DNA from: an uncultured Pelagibacteraceae bacterium
GTDB lineage: Bacteria > Pseudomonadota > Alphaproteobacteria > Pelagibacterales > Pelagibacteraceae
Direction: 5' to 3'
Length of the DNA: 64,000 bases
Assembly (NCBI GenBank): GCA_902515095.1
Contig: CABXTC010000005.1
Span: 1 to 64,000 of the forward strand
The position numbers and the translations under genes were made by a program. The notes beneath the pieces are model-generated. The model ran no database searches. It was not told the DNA's origin and saw only the letters and a program-made list of their open reading frames with translations. Positions 30,339-39,572 of the stretch are shown here, in pieces. Position 1 is the first letter of the stretch. The number at the start of each line of letters is the position of its first letter.

Positions 30339-31451
30339 ATGTTAAGTTATATTTTACCTTTTATTGTTCTTATTTTAATTGTCGTTTTTATTCATGAATT
30401 TGGACACTATTACTTTGCAAAAAAATATGGAGTAGGTGTTACTGATTTTTCTATAGGCTTTGGTCAAGAAATCTTTGGTTGGAACGATAAATCAGGAACA
30501 AGATGGAAAATATGCTGGATACCTTTGGGTGGATATGTAAAGTTTTTTGGAGATAGAAACGTATATTCTCAAGCAGACCATAAAGAAATTTTAGAGAAAT
30601 ATAATGAGGAAGAGCAAAAAAAATTATTTATTTTAAAACCTTTGTATCAGCGAACTCTTATTGTATTTGGCGGTCCTCTTGCCAATTTTTTATTGGCACT
30701 AGTAATTTTTTTTTCAATTTATACTTTTGTTGGTAAAGATTTTACACCAGCAGTCATAAATGAAGTCCAAAAAGATAGCCCCGCTATGATTGGTGGATTA
30801 AAACAAAACGATGTTATTTTAGAAATAGATGATAACAAAGTTGAAAGTATAATGGATGTCTCTAAATTCATCACAATGTCCACTGATGAAATTATAGATT
30901 TTAAAGTGAAACGCGCATATGATGAATTAATTTTAAAAATAAAACCCAATATTGTTCCAGGTGAAGACAATTTAGGAAATAAAATTAATAAACGAATAGT
31001 TGGAATAAAATTGGGAGCATATAATAACGAGATTAATCATGTCAAACTAGGACCTGCACAAGCAATATATCATGCTGCTCATGAGGTATATTATGTGGGT
31101 ATTTCTTCTTTAAAATATATTGGTGCAATGATTTTTGGTAAAGCTGACACCTCTCAGCTTGGAGGTCCAATTAGAATAGCAAAAATTTCTGGACAGGTTG
31201 CAGAGTTTGGTGTTTTGGCGTTTATCAGCATGATGGCATATATTTCAATCAGTCTTGGCTTGGTTAATTTATTTCCAATCCCAATGCTTGATGGTGGACA
31301 TTTGATGTTTTATGCATTTGAAAAAGTTTTAGGTCGTCCGCTATCGCAAAAAACACAAGAAGGTTTTTTTCGAATCGGATTATTTTTATTGATATCTTTA
31401 ATGTTTTTTACAACTTTTAATGATCTAAAAGACTTGGGATTGTTTAATTAA
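30339..31451 (+). CDS. rseP: RIP site-2 metalloprotease RseP-like
   Basis: HEFGHYYFAKKYGVGV; PDZ; NLFPIPMLDGGHLMFY. Confidence 0.94.
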   Translation: MLSYILPFIVLILIVVFIHEFGHYYFAKKYGVGVTDFSIGFGQEIFGWNDKSGTRWKICWIPLGGYVKFFGDRNVYSQADHKEILEKYNEEEQKKLFILKPLYQRTLIVFGGPLANFLLALVIFFSIYTFVGKDFTPAVINEVQKDSPAMIGGLKQNDVILEIDDNKVESIMDVSKFITMSTDEIIDFKVKRAYDELILKIKPNIVPGEDNLGNKINKRIVGIKLGAYNNEINHVKLGPAQAIYHAAHEVYYVGISSLKYIGAMIFGKADTSQLGGPIRIAKISGQVAEFGVLAFISMMAYISISLGLVNLFPIPMLDGGHLMFYAFEKVLGRPLSQKTQEGFFRIGLFLLISLMFFTTFNDLKDLGLFN

Positions 31452-31605
31452 CGTTTTCGTAAAAAGTTCAAAAACTCAATAAAATCAACATTTTTTTGAT
31501 TTACACAATATGTTGTGTATAACTTTTTTGAATATACTAAAAAAAGTCTTGATTTATCAACACTTTTGATAACAATGAAAATAATCTAATAAAACCGGAG
31601 CTAAA

Positions 31606-31881
31606 ATGAATAAAAAACAACTAGTAGTCAAAATTTCAGGGGCATTAAATCTAAGTAAAGCTGATGCTGAAAGAACTTTTGATACAATTACCAACACAAT
31701 TTTAGATGCTTTAAAAGCTGATGATTCAGTAAAAATCGCTGGTTTTGGAACATATAAAGTAGCTAAGAGAAAAGCTAGAGTTGGAAGAAATCCAAGAACT
31801 GGTGAACAGATCCAAATTGCTGCATCACAAAAAGTTAAGTTCTTACCTGCAAAAGCTTTAAAAGAAGTATTCAATAAATAA
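31606..31881 (+). CDS. HU family DNA-binding protein
   Basis: MNKKQLVVKISGALNLSKADAERTFDTI...GRNPRTGEQIQI. Confidence 0.96.
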   Translation: MNKKQLVVKISGALNLSKADAERTFDTITNTILDALKADDSVKIAGFGTYKVAKRKARVGRNPRTGEQIQIAASQKVKFLPAKALKEVFNK

Positions 31882-31897
31882 TAAATAACGTCTTTTT

Positions 31898-31930
31898 ACA
31901 GCCTTAACGAAAATCTCGTTAAGGCTGTTT
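31898..31930 (+). terminator. Rho-independent-like terminator after HU gene
   Basis: ACAGCCTTAACGA-AAATC-TCGTTAAGGCTGT perfect 13-bp stem. Confidence 0.8.
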
Positions 31931-32024
31931 CTATATGCAAATACTGCATACCCAATTTTCCTAATCAGCGTTAGTTATTGACGCCTAATAAAAATAAAAG
32001 AATGATCTTTAACAGGGAGGTCTT

Positions 32025-33326
32025 ATGACTAAATTAACAAAGATAATAAGTGCGCCGCTTATTAGTTTAATATTTTTATTAAACATGAGTAGTGCTGGTA
32101 TGGCAGATACAACTGTTTCTGCAGAGGTAGGGTTTATATTTAATACTCTATTATTCTTAATTTGTGGTTTTCTAGTAATGTTTATGGCAGCAGGTTTTGC
32201 TATGTTAGAATCTGGGATGGTTACATCGAAAAGTGTATCCGTAATTTGTGCCAAGAATATAGGTTTATTTTCAATTGCCGGAATTATGTTTTGGCTAGTA
32301 GGTTATAATCTAGCCTACGGTATTCCAGAAGGTGGTTATATTGGTAAGTTTATTCCGTGGTCAGACGCTAGTGCCGTTGATACTGGTTATTCAGATGGAT
32401 CAGATTGGTATTTCCAAATGGTCTTTTGTGCAACAACAGTATCAATAGTTTCTGGTACAATGGCAGAGAGAATTAAGTTATGGCCATTCTTCGTATTTGC
32501 TGCGATTCTTTCAGGAATTATTTATCCAATCGTAATGGGTTGGCAGTGGGGTGGAGGCTGGTTAGCAGAAGCAGGCTTTTCTGATTTTGCTGGTTCAACT
32601 TTAGTACACTCAACTGGTGGTGCAGCTGCCTTAGCGGGTGCGATAATTATTGGTCCTAGGCTAGGAAGATTTACAAAGTCTGGTACTCCAGCGCCACTTA
32701 AGCCATTTGCAGCTTCATCAATTCCATTAGTAACTATTGGTGTATTTATTTTATGGTTAGGTTGGTTTGGTTTTAATGGTGGTTCGCAATTAGCTATGGG
32801 AACTGCTGTTGATGCAATCGCTGTATCAACAATTTTCATGAACACATTTTTAGCTGGTGCAGGTGGAGTAATAGGTGCTGCTATAATTACAAGATTACAT
32901 TTTGGTAAAACAGATGTAGTCCAAATGCTAAATGGTTGTATTGGTGGATTAGTTGCAGTAACAGCCGAACCATTAGCTCCATCACCTTTCGCAGCTATTC
33001 TAATTGGTGCAGTAGGTGGTTTAATTGTAGTTTATGGTACAAAACTATTATTTTCATTAAAGATTGATGATGTAGTAGGTGCGATACCAGCACACTTGTT
33101 TGCAGGAATTTGGGGAACATTAATAGTTCCAGCAACAAATTCAGATGCAGCGTTCAGTTCACAGTTAATTGGTGTGTTATCAGTTAATGTGTTCGTATTT
33201 GTATTCGCTTACATTGTGTTTAGCGCTATCAAAGCAACTATTGGTCTAAGGTTGAGTAAAGAGGGTGAAACCAAAGGTACCGATGTTACTGAAACAGGAG
33301 TTATTGCCTACGCGATACGTGACTAA
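32025..33326 (+). CDS. amtB: Ammonium transporter
   Basis: GFAMLESGMVTSKS; DFAGSTLVHSTGGAAALAGA; HLFAGIWGTL. Confidence 0.97.
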   Translation: MTKLTKIISAPLISLIFLLNMSSAGMADTTVSAEVGFIFNTLLFLICGFLVMFMAAGFAMLESGMVTSKSVSVICAKNIGLFSIAGIMFWLVGYNLAYGIPEGGYIGKFIPWSDASAVDTGYSDGSDWYFQMVFCATTVSIVSGTMAERIKLWPFFVFAAILSGIIYPIVMGWQWGGGWLAEAGFSDFAGSTLVHSTGGAAALAGAIIIGPRLGRFTKSGTPAPLKPFAASSIPLVTIGVFILWLGWFGFNGGSQLAMGTAVDAIAVSTIFMNTFLAGAGGVIGAAIITRLHFGKTDVVQMLNGCIGGLVAVTAEPLAPSPFAAILIGAVGGLIVVYGTKLLFSLKIDDVVGAIPAHLFAGIWGTLIVPATNSDAAFSSQLIGVLSVNVFVFVFAYIVFSAIKATIGLRLSKEGETKGTDVTETGVIAYAIRD

Positions 33327-33344
33327 TTGTTAACAATAACAATA

Positions 33345-33395
33345 AAGGGATCCTTCGTTCCTGTGTATCTGGGGATACTCATCGAAGGATCCCTT
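33345..33395 (+). terminator. Long hairpin with nested inner stem after amtB
   Basis: AAGGGATCCTTCG ... CGAAGGATCCCTT perfect 13-bp; inner GTATC-TGGG-GATAC. Confidence 0.75.
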
Positions 33396-33425
33396 AAAAA
33401 TATCTCTCTAAGTTAGTTAAACAAT

Positions 33426-33454
33426 AAAAGCCCTCTTCCCTAGGGGGCTTTTTT
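33426..33454. terminator. Bidirectional terminator between convergent genes
   Basis: AAAAGCCC ... GGGCTTTTTT with flanking A and T tracts. Confidence 0.8.
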
Positions 33455-34421
33455 AATTATTTTCATCCCACAATTCTTTGTAATTTATAAAAGGTGATAA
33501 ACCATAACTTGAATTAATATTTGTGAAATGGACAGATAAACTTTTTAAAGGAGAAATGCAAAACTCATTTTCATAAATTTCATTAATATATTTTTCAAAA
33601 GGATCATGACGATCTTCACAATTTTTTGAAAAATTTTGCCAGTATAAATCTAATAATTTTTTGCTAGTCAAAAAGGTACATAAAGTCTTATTAATTGTTC
33701 TCCAATGTCTTTTATCTCCTATTAGAATATCGGTTTTTTGATTATTCATATACAAATATGGATAATCTGACGGGCACATAAAAATATCTTTACCTATTTG
33801 AGATGATATTCTCTCATATGTAGCAACCATTTCTACCAACATAGTATCAAAGTGAAGATAATCATCCTCAACAAAAAAAATTAAGTCTTCCCCAATATTT
33901 TTGCCAATTTCAAAACACTGCATTAAACTTGCTAGATTAGAAAAAGTTTCTTTTGTTTTTTGTTTTTTTATTTTGGTTTCAAATTTTTTAGTGTCTAAAG
34001 ACATTATTTCTGTATCTGTATTTTCAATTAATTCTTTTATTCTATTTAGATTTTCATTTTTTGAAGAGTCATCAACAATGATTGTTTTAATCTTTAAATT
34101 AGGGAATTTTTTTTGACAGAGATTGATTGATTTTGTTAATGATTTTATTGATCGAACTGAATACTCAATTTTTGGTTTTTCAAATAATCTTCTTTTATTT
34201 TGATCCCAAACTTCTATTTCTGTATTGACCCTAACAATTATTAAAATTGAATTTACTTTTCTTGTAATTTTTACTTCTCCTAAGGGCAAGACAATTGATT
34301 TTTTATTTATAATTGAAAGATCTTCATTTAATTCCTTATTTAGTGTAGGCGAAGTAAATTGATTTTGATCTATAATTTCAAAACCAAAAAATTTACAAAT
34401 TTTGATGAAAAACTTTTTCAT
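33453..34421 (-). CDS. Glycosyltransferase-like protein
   Basis: GT-A-like features: SILIIVRVNTE, IIVDDSSKNENL, LIFFVEDDYLHFDTML. Confidence 0.6.
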   Translation of the reverse strand: MKKFFIKICKFFGFEIIDQNQFTSPTLNKELNEDLSIINKKSIVLPLGEVKITRKVNSILIIVRVNTEIEVWDQNKRRLFEKPKIEYSVRSIKSLTKSINLCQKKFPNLKIKTIIVDDSSKNENLNRIKELIENTDTEIMSLDTKKFETKIKKQKTKETFSNLASLMQCFEIGKNIGEDLIFFVEDDYLHFDTMLVEMVATYERISSQIGKDIFMCPSDYPYLYMNNQKTDILIGDKRHWRTINKTLCTFLTSKKLLDLYWQNFSKNCEDRHDPFEKYINEIYENEFCISPLKSLSVHFTNINSSYGLSPFINYKELWDENN

Positions 34422-34456
34422 ATGTTTTTATTTATGATATAAATATTTACAATATT

Positions 34457-34840
34457 ATGACAATTAAATCATCCCAAACTCTTGTGGCAGAAGCTTTAAA
34501 GGAAATTAATACTATTTCTACCGACGAAGCTTATGAAATATTTAATAAAAATGAGTGCAACTTAATTGATATTAGAGATGTAAGAGAATTGGAAAAAGAA
34601 GGAAGAATAGAAGATTCAAATCATATTCCTAGAGGAATGTTAGAATTTTGGCTTGATCCAGAGAGTGCATATTTTAAACAAGGTAAACTAGATCTAAACA
34701 AAGAAATAGTTTTATTTTGTGCTGGAGGTATGAGATCAGCTCTTGCAGCAAAATCTTTAAAAGATATGGGATTTAAAAAAGTATCTCATATTGATGGAGG
34801 TTTTGGCGCACTAAAACAAAGTAAATTTAAAATTACTTAA
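34457..34840 (+). CDS. Rhodanese-like domain protein
   Basis: NLIDIRDVRELEKEGRI; VLFCAGGMRSALAAKSLKDMGF. Confidence 0.93.
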   Translation: MTIKSSQTLVAEALKEINTISTDEAYEIFNKNECNLIDIRDVRELEKEGRIEDSNHIPRGMLEFWLDPESAYFKQGKLDLNKEIVLFCAGGMRSALAAKSLKDMGFKKVSHIDGGFGALKQSKFKIT

Positions 34841-35415
34841 TTATTTAACTCATCTAAAGCATATTCAAGTCTATCTTGTCCCCAAAATAATTTATTGTTT
34901 ATCATAAATGTTGGAGCACCAAATATATCATTTTGAAAAGCAATATTTGTTAAATCTTTAAGCTCATCTTTTATTTTTTGATCTTTTATACCTGACTCAA
35001 AATCACTTAATTTTATCTCACATTTTAATAATATATTTTTAATAATCTTTTCTTTTGAAATATCTTCATTTTTTTTCCAATAGGCATCAAAGCATAGATC
35101 AAAATATTTATCTCTTCTATCAGGACTCATAAAAAGGTATCCTCTCATGAGATACAAAGAATTAATTGGAAATCTATCATTCCAAATAAAGTCAATTTTG
35201 TTTTTTTTAGCAATTAACATGCAGTCATTTTTCATATTTTTCATTTTTCTCTCATTAAATGCCGGAGCTGTAATGCCCCCCAAATTATGTAATCCACCAA
35301 GAAGAATTGCATTGTAATTAAATTTGTCTCTATTATTTAGATTGATAATCTTTTTGTGAGCCAAGAATGAATAAGGACTTATAAAATCAAAATAAAAATT
35401 GATTTTTTTATTCAT
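34837..35415 (-). CDS. 2-hydroxychromene-2-carboxylate isomerase/DsbA-family protein
   Basis: INFYFDFISPYSFLAHKKI; FGAPTFMINNKLFWGQDRLEY. Confidence 0.9.
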   Translation of the reverse strand: MNKKINFYFDFISPYSFLAHKKIINLNNRDKFNYNAILLGGLHNLGGITAPAFNERKMKNMKNDCMLIAKKNKIDFIWNDRFPINSLYLMRGYLFMSPDRRDKYFDLCFDAYWKKNEDISKEKIIKNILLKCEIKLSDFESGIKDQKIKDELKDLTNIAFQNDIFGAPTFMINNKLFWGQDRLEYALDELNN

Positions 35416-35881
35416 ATAAATTTATGTTTTTGGCGTAGAAAATTCTTATTAACCAGTAGACGAACAAACCCAAAGGTCCAATTAAATAAGTAATTACAAG
35501 AGGTACTGATAATAAAAATTTATTAATCATAAATTTTTGTGAGTCTTTTACTATCCATCCACCCACAAATAGATTGATAGAAATAAAGTGTATCCAAAAC
35601 ATAATAAGAAAATTTTTATCAGAGAACAAATCAGAGATTTCATCAATACCCATATATAGATTGAAGTTACCGACAAAATCAAAAGAATTAAGATATGATT
35701 TATATAATACAAATATATAGGTGCCTCCAAGAATAAAAATTGGAAATACAGAAGTTACAAAATACCTGGCCAAATGAGATCTTGGAAAAAAAATTAAAAT
35801 TAGCCAAAAGGGCAGAACACCAATATTCACCCAATTGTAGAGCATATCTATTGTAAAATAATTATAAATTTCTTCGAGCAT
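35408..35881 (-). CDS. ABA4-like (DUF4281) membrane protein
   Basis: LPFWLILIFFPRSHLARYFVTS...HFISINLFVGGWIVKDS...GPLGLFVYWLIR. Confidence 0.8.
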   Translation of the reverse strand: MLEEIYNYFTIDMLYNWVNIGVLPFWLILIFFPRSHLARYFVTSVFPIFILGGTYIFVLYKSYLNSFDFVGNFNLYMGIDEISDLFSDKNFLIMFWIHFISINLFVGGWIVKDSQKFMINKFLLSVPLVITYLIGPLGLFVYWLIRIFYAKNINLYE

Positions 35882-35909
35882 TTATAAATATATTATATTA
35901 AATCTGACT

Positions 35910-36473
35910 ATGATTCCTATAAGAAATAAAAAAAAAACTCTAAAAGTCACAGTGGAGGAGATGAGAAATTTTGCTTATGCATACGTAGAAAAATATGCAC
36001 CTTCTAAACAACAACTTAAAACTTATTTACTTAAAAAATACTTAAAAACTTCTGTTCCAAATGTAAAAAAGCAAGATGTTAATAATTTGATTGATATTGT
36101 TCTCTCAGATTTAGAAAAAAACAAATTTATAAACGATAAATTTTATTCTACTAGCAAAGCAAAAAGTATGATTCAAAGAGGAAGTTCAATAAATAAAATT
36201 AGAAATTATTTATTAAGCAAAGGAATTAATAATCAATATATTAAGGAAACTTTAGAAAAAATTCATGACGAAAATTCTGATCAAGATTTTTTTTCAGCAA
36301 TAAAGTTGTGCAAAAAGAAAAGAATTGGTCCTGCACGAACAGAAGATAATAGACCTTTGTTTTATAAAAAAGATATATCATTATTGGCTAGAAATGGATT
36401 TGATTTTGAAACTTCAAAAAAAGTAATGGAAATCGAAAAAGATGATTATGAAAAAATTATCCGGCTACTTTAA
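35910..36473 (+). CDS. recX: Regulatory protein RecX
   Basis: FAYAYVEKYAPSKQQLKTYLLKK; helical repeats, SKGI..YIKETL. Confidence 0.8.
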   Translation: MIPIRNKKKTLKVTVEEMRNFAYAYVEKYAPSKQQLKTYLLKKYLKTSVPNVKKQDVNNLIDIVLSDLEKNKFINDKFYSTSKAKSMIQRGSSINKIRNYLLSKGINNQYIKETLEKIHDENSDQDFFSAIKLCKKKRIGPARTEDNRPLFYKKDISLLARNGFDFETSKKVMEIEKDDYEKIIRLL

Positions 36474-36608
36474 GTTATTCTTTTTATTTTCTTTAGCTAA
36501 ATAGTCTATTTTATTTTTAATATAATTTCTTACAAATACAAAAATCAATAAACCAAAAATTGAGACTGAAACTATAATTATTAAAATAATTCTTAATTGT
36601 TCATCCAT
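36465..36608 (-). CDS. Small single-TM hypothetical protein (47 aa), not in ORF track
   Basis: MDEQLRIILIIIVSVSIFGLLIFVFVRNYIKNKIDYLAKENKKNNLK*; TAATG overlap with cysQ stop. Confidence 0.5.
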   Translation of the reverse strand: MDEQLRIILIIIVSVSIFGLLIFVFVRNYIKNKIDYLAKENKKNNLK

Positions 36609-37381
36609 TATACGATATTTTTACTTTTTAAAATTAAACTTGGATTTTTAAAATCTTTTTTTCCATATAAGATTTCTTTATTTTCAAAATCAGTAATGCT
36701 TCCACCAGAATGTTTTAAAATTGCATGTCCAGCAGCTATATCCCATTCTGAAGCCCTAGGTTCTGCTACATATCCATCATATTCTCCTGTAGCAACAACA
36801 CAAAATTTTAAAGAACTTTTCATTCTCACAAACTTTTTAACTTTTAGTTTCTTGTATATCTCGTTGATCTCTGGTTTAATTTTATTTGAGTAAGATACAA
36901 ACTTAATCTCATTTTTATCAAAATTTTTAGAGTGACTCAATTTAATAGATTTTCCATTAATCAATTCAAAAGAGAAATCATCTCCATAAGAATAAAACAT
37001 TCTTTTTTTTGCAGGAGCATAAATTAGTCCGGCTACAGGTCTTTTTTTAATTATTAATCCTGCATTAATTGTAAATTCATCAAGGTCATTTATATAGTCA
37101 TAGGTTCCATCAATTGGATCGATTAACCAGAAATTTTCTAGGTTACTGCGTGATTTATTTTCTGATGTTTCTTCTGAAACTATTGGAATATTTGGTGTTA
37201 GTTCATAAATTTTTTTAGTTAAAATTTTATTAACCTCTAAGTCACCATTACTTACAGGAGTATTGTCGGATTTAATCTCCTTAATAAGACCCTGCTCTCT
37301 AAGAGTTAATGAAACTTTTCCAGCATCTAAGAAGGTTTTAATTAAATCTTCGACAATTTTTTTAATATCACTTTGGATCAT
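36608..37381 (-). CDS. cysQ: 3'(2'),5'-bisphosphate nucleotidase / inositol monophosphatase family
   Basis: FWLIDPIDGTYDYINDLDEFTINAGLI; AEPRASEWDIAAGHAIL. Confidence 0.92.
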   Translation of the reverse strand: MIQSDIKKIVEDLIKTFLDAGKVSLTLREQGLIKEIKSDNTPVSNGDLEVNKILTKKIYELTPNIPIVSEETSENKSRSNLENFWLIDPIDGTYDYINDLDEFTINAGLIIKKRPVAGLIYAPAKKRMFYSYGDDFSFELINGKSIKLSHSKNFDKNEIKFVSYSNKIKPEINEIYKKLKVKKFVRMKSSLKFCVVATGEYDGYVAEPRASEWDIAAGHAILKHSGGSITDFENKEILYGKKDFKNPSLILKSKNIV

Positions 37382-37544
37382 TTATTTTTTTTAATTCTAT
37401 GTTTTCAGCGTTTATCACTTTTTTACCAGCATTTTCAAAATTAACTGTTACTTTACCTTTAATAATTGATTGTATCTGTCCAATTCCCCAATCTTTTTGC
37501 GCTGGATTGAAAACTTTGTCACCTGGTTCATAATCAAAAATCAT
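37368..37544 (-). CDS. DUF3553-like small protein (58 aa), not in ORF track
   Basis: [58 protein letters not shown]; overlaps cysQ start. Confidence 0.75.
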   Translation of the reverse strand: MIFDYEPGDKVFNPAQKDWGIGQIQSIIKGKVTVNFENAGKKVINAENIELKKINDPK

Positions 37545-37585
37545 TTAATTTAATTTATATTAGAAATAAGTATAAATACCATCAA

Positions 37586-38704
37586 ATGAATAATAATTTG
37601 AATTCTATTGGATTAAAAAAAAAACCTTCAGAAACAACAGTAGTTGTCGCCATGTCAGGAGGTGTTGACTCATCTACAGTAGCTGGAATGATGAAAAAAG
37701 AGGGCTATAAAGTTATTGGCATAACATTAAAGCTTTATGATGACGGAAAAGAAGTTGTTGCATCAAAACAATGTTGCTCTGGACAGGATATAATGGATGC
37801 AAAAAGAGTTGCCCAAAAATTAAATATTGATCATAAGATTCTTTATTTTCAAAATAAATTTAAACAAGGCGTTATTGATAATTTTGTTGATAGTTATCTT
37901 AAAGGTGAGACCCCAATTCCATGTGTACAATGTAATCAAACAGTAAAATTTAAGGATCTATTTGAAGTATCTAAAGATTTGAAAGCTGACGCTTTAATTA
38001 CAGGTCATTATGTAAAAAGTATTACAACAAATAATGTAACAAATATGTATCAAGCTATTGATCAAAATAGAGATCAAAGTTATTTTTTATTTAACACCTC
38101 AAGAGATCAATTAAACTATTTAAGATTTCCATTGGGTGGAATGCTTAAAGATGAAACAAGATCAATTGCAAAAAAATTGAATTTAAATGTTGCGGCTAAG
38201 CCAGATAGTCAAGATATTTGCTTTGTACCTAATGGTGATTATGCTTCAGTGATTCAAAAATTTAAGCCTGGCTCGTTTAAAAAAGGAAATATTAAAAATT
38301 TAGATGGAGCTGTAATAGGAGTTCATGATGGGATCATCAACTTTACTATTGGTCAAAGAAAAGGAATTAAAGTTTCAGATAAAGAAGCCTTATATGTAGT
38401 AAGAATTGATGCAGAGAAAAATGAAATAATTGTAGGACCAAGGGAAAAAATTGGAAAAAAGGATATTGAACTTAACAATCTGAATATTCTCGCAGATAAA
38501 GATGAATTCAAAGATGATCTTCTTGTAAAAGTGAGATCCACAGGAAAACTTCTTAAAGGTAAAGTTAATTTGAAAAAAGATAATACAGCTTTAGTAAATT
38601 TAGAGGATTCTGAGGATGGAATTTCTCCAGGACAAGCTTGTGTTTTTTATAACAAAGATAAATTTGGTCTTAAAGTTTTGGGTGGTGGTTGGATTAAAAA
38701 TTAA
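37586..38704 (+). CDS. mnmA: tRNA-specific 2-thiouridylase MnmA
   Basis: [39 protein letters not shown]. Confidence 0.97.
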   Translation: MNNNLNSIGLKKKPSETTVVVAMSGGVDSSTVAGMMKKEGYKVIGITLKLYDDGKEVVASKQCCSGQDIMDAKRVAQKLNIDHKILYFQNKFKQGVIDNFVDSYLKGETPIPCVQCNQTVKFKDLFEVSKDLKADALITGHYVKSITTNNVTNMYQAIDQNRDQSYFLFNTSRDQLNYLRFPLGGMLKDETRSIAKKLNLNVAAKPDSQDICFVPNGDYASVIQKFKPGSFKKGNIKNLDGAVIGVHDGIINFTIGQRKGIKVSDKEALYVVRIDAEKNEIIVGPREKIGKKDIELNNLNILADKDEFKDDLLVKVRSTGKLLKGKVNLKKDNTALVNLEDSEDGISPGQACVFYNKDKFGLKVLGGGWIKN

Positions 38705-39407
38705 TTTGTTTTTTCCACATAAAAAAAGTTAATAAATAAAAAGAAATCACGCCTATAAAATAATCCCATTCAAGTGCATGTTTTAAAAACTTTAAATTAA
38801 AACCAAAGAAATCATCACCAGGTAAACTTATGATTGGTATACTTATAGCAGCCACAACTATGAGCAAAGAAACCAAATATAATTTTAGCCTTAAAATATT
38901 ACTGTTTATAAATTCACCTATTTTTTCCTTAAATGAAAATAAGGCTGCAACCAAGTAAGCTTGTGCAACAATTTCAAAAACTATAAAGGTAAACATGATT
39001 ACTCTTCTAAAAAGTTTATAAAGATCGTTATCGAATTTGACTCCTAAAAAAATTGCATGGACAGTTAATGCTAGTGCAGAAGCAACACCAAAAAAAACTA
39101 TTTTTTTTTTGTGTTTGTGATTAGGTTCAAAAAATTCAATTATTTTTTTATTAGACAACCAGTATATTATTAAAAGGTAAGAGGTTAAAAACATTGCAGG
39201 TTTAAATATTAAATAAGTAGGGAAATATCTTGCTGTTCTACTGATTGAAACTCCTCCATCAATATATGGGAATGGCATGAATATCCTGTATTGAGATTCA
39301 ATAAGTGAATGAAATTGTGTAGTTATTAAGAGACAGGCATTAACTGCAACAAATGGAACTATAAAAATCCATATACTAATGGATCTTGCCTTTTCAATTG
39401 AACTCAT
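38694..39407 (-). CDS. Hypothetical multi-TM membrane protein
   Basis: About 237 aa with several hydrophobic helices; start moved to internal ATG. Confidence 0.65.
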   Translation of the reverse strand: MSSIEKARSISIWIFIVPFVAVNACLLITTQFHSLIESQYRIFMPFPYIDGGVSISRTARYFPTYLIFKPAMFLTSYLLIIYWLSNKKIIEFFEPNHKHKKKIVFFGVASALALTVHAIFLGVKFDNDLYKLFRRVIMFTFIVFEIVAQAYLVAALFSFKEKIGEFINSNILRLKLYLVSLLIVVAAISIPIISLPGDDFFGFNLKFLKHALEWDYFIGVISFYLLTFFMWKKQINF

Positions 39408-39413
39408 CAAGAA

Positions 39414-39497
39414 CTATTTCTTTTTATTTTTTTTTCTAGCTCTTCTTTTCTTAGACCCCATTTTTCTTCGGCCTCGGTGTTTCTTTGGGTAACCCAT
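39414..39497 (-). CDS. Extremely basic 27-aa peptide, not in ORF track
   Basis: MGYPKKHRGRRKMGSKKRRARKKNKKK* translated codon by codon. Confidence 0.5.
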   Translation of the reverse strand: MGYPKKHRGRRKMGSKKRRARKKNKKK

Positions 39498-39572
39498 TAT
39501 TTCCTTTAGTTATAATTTAATTGAAATTATTGGTGGGATATAGCATTGTCCTTTAAAGTTATCAATTTTTTT

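Noticed and set aside
31557-31874. 105-aa minus-strand ORF over HU
   Set aside because: Mirror frame of the HU gene, no independent support.
31952-32024. Possible glutamine/SAM-type riboswitch in the amtB leader
   Set aside because: Pairing such as AGCGT/ACGCC is short and no conserved aptamer core is present.
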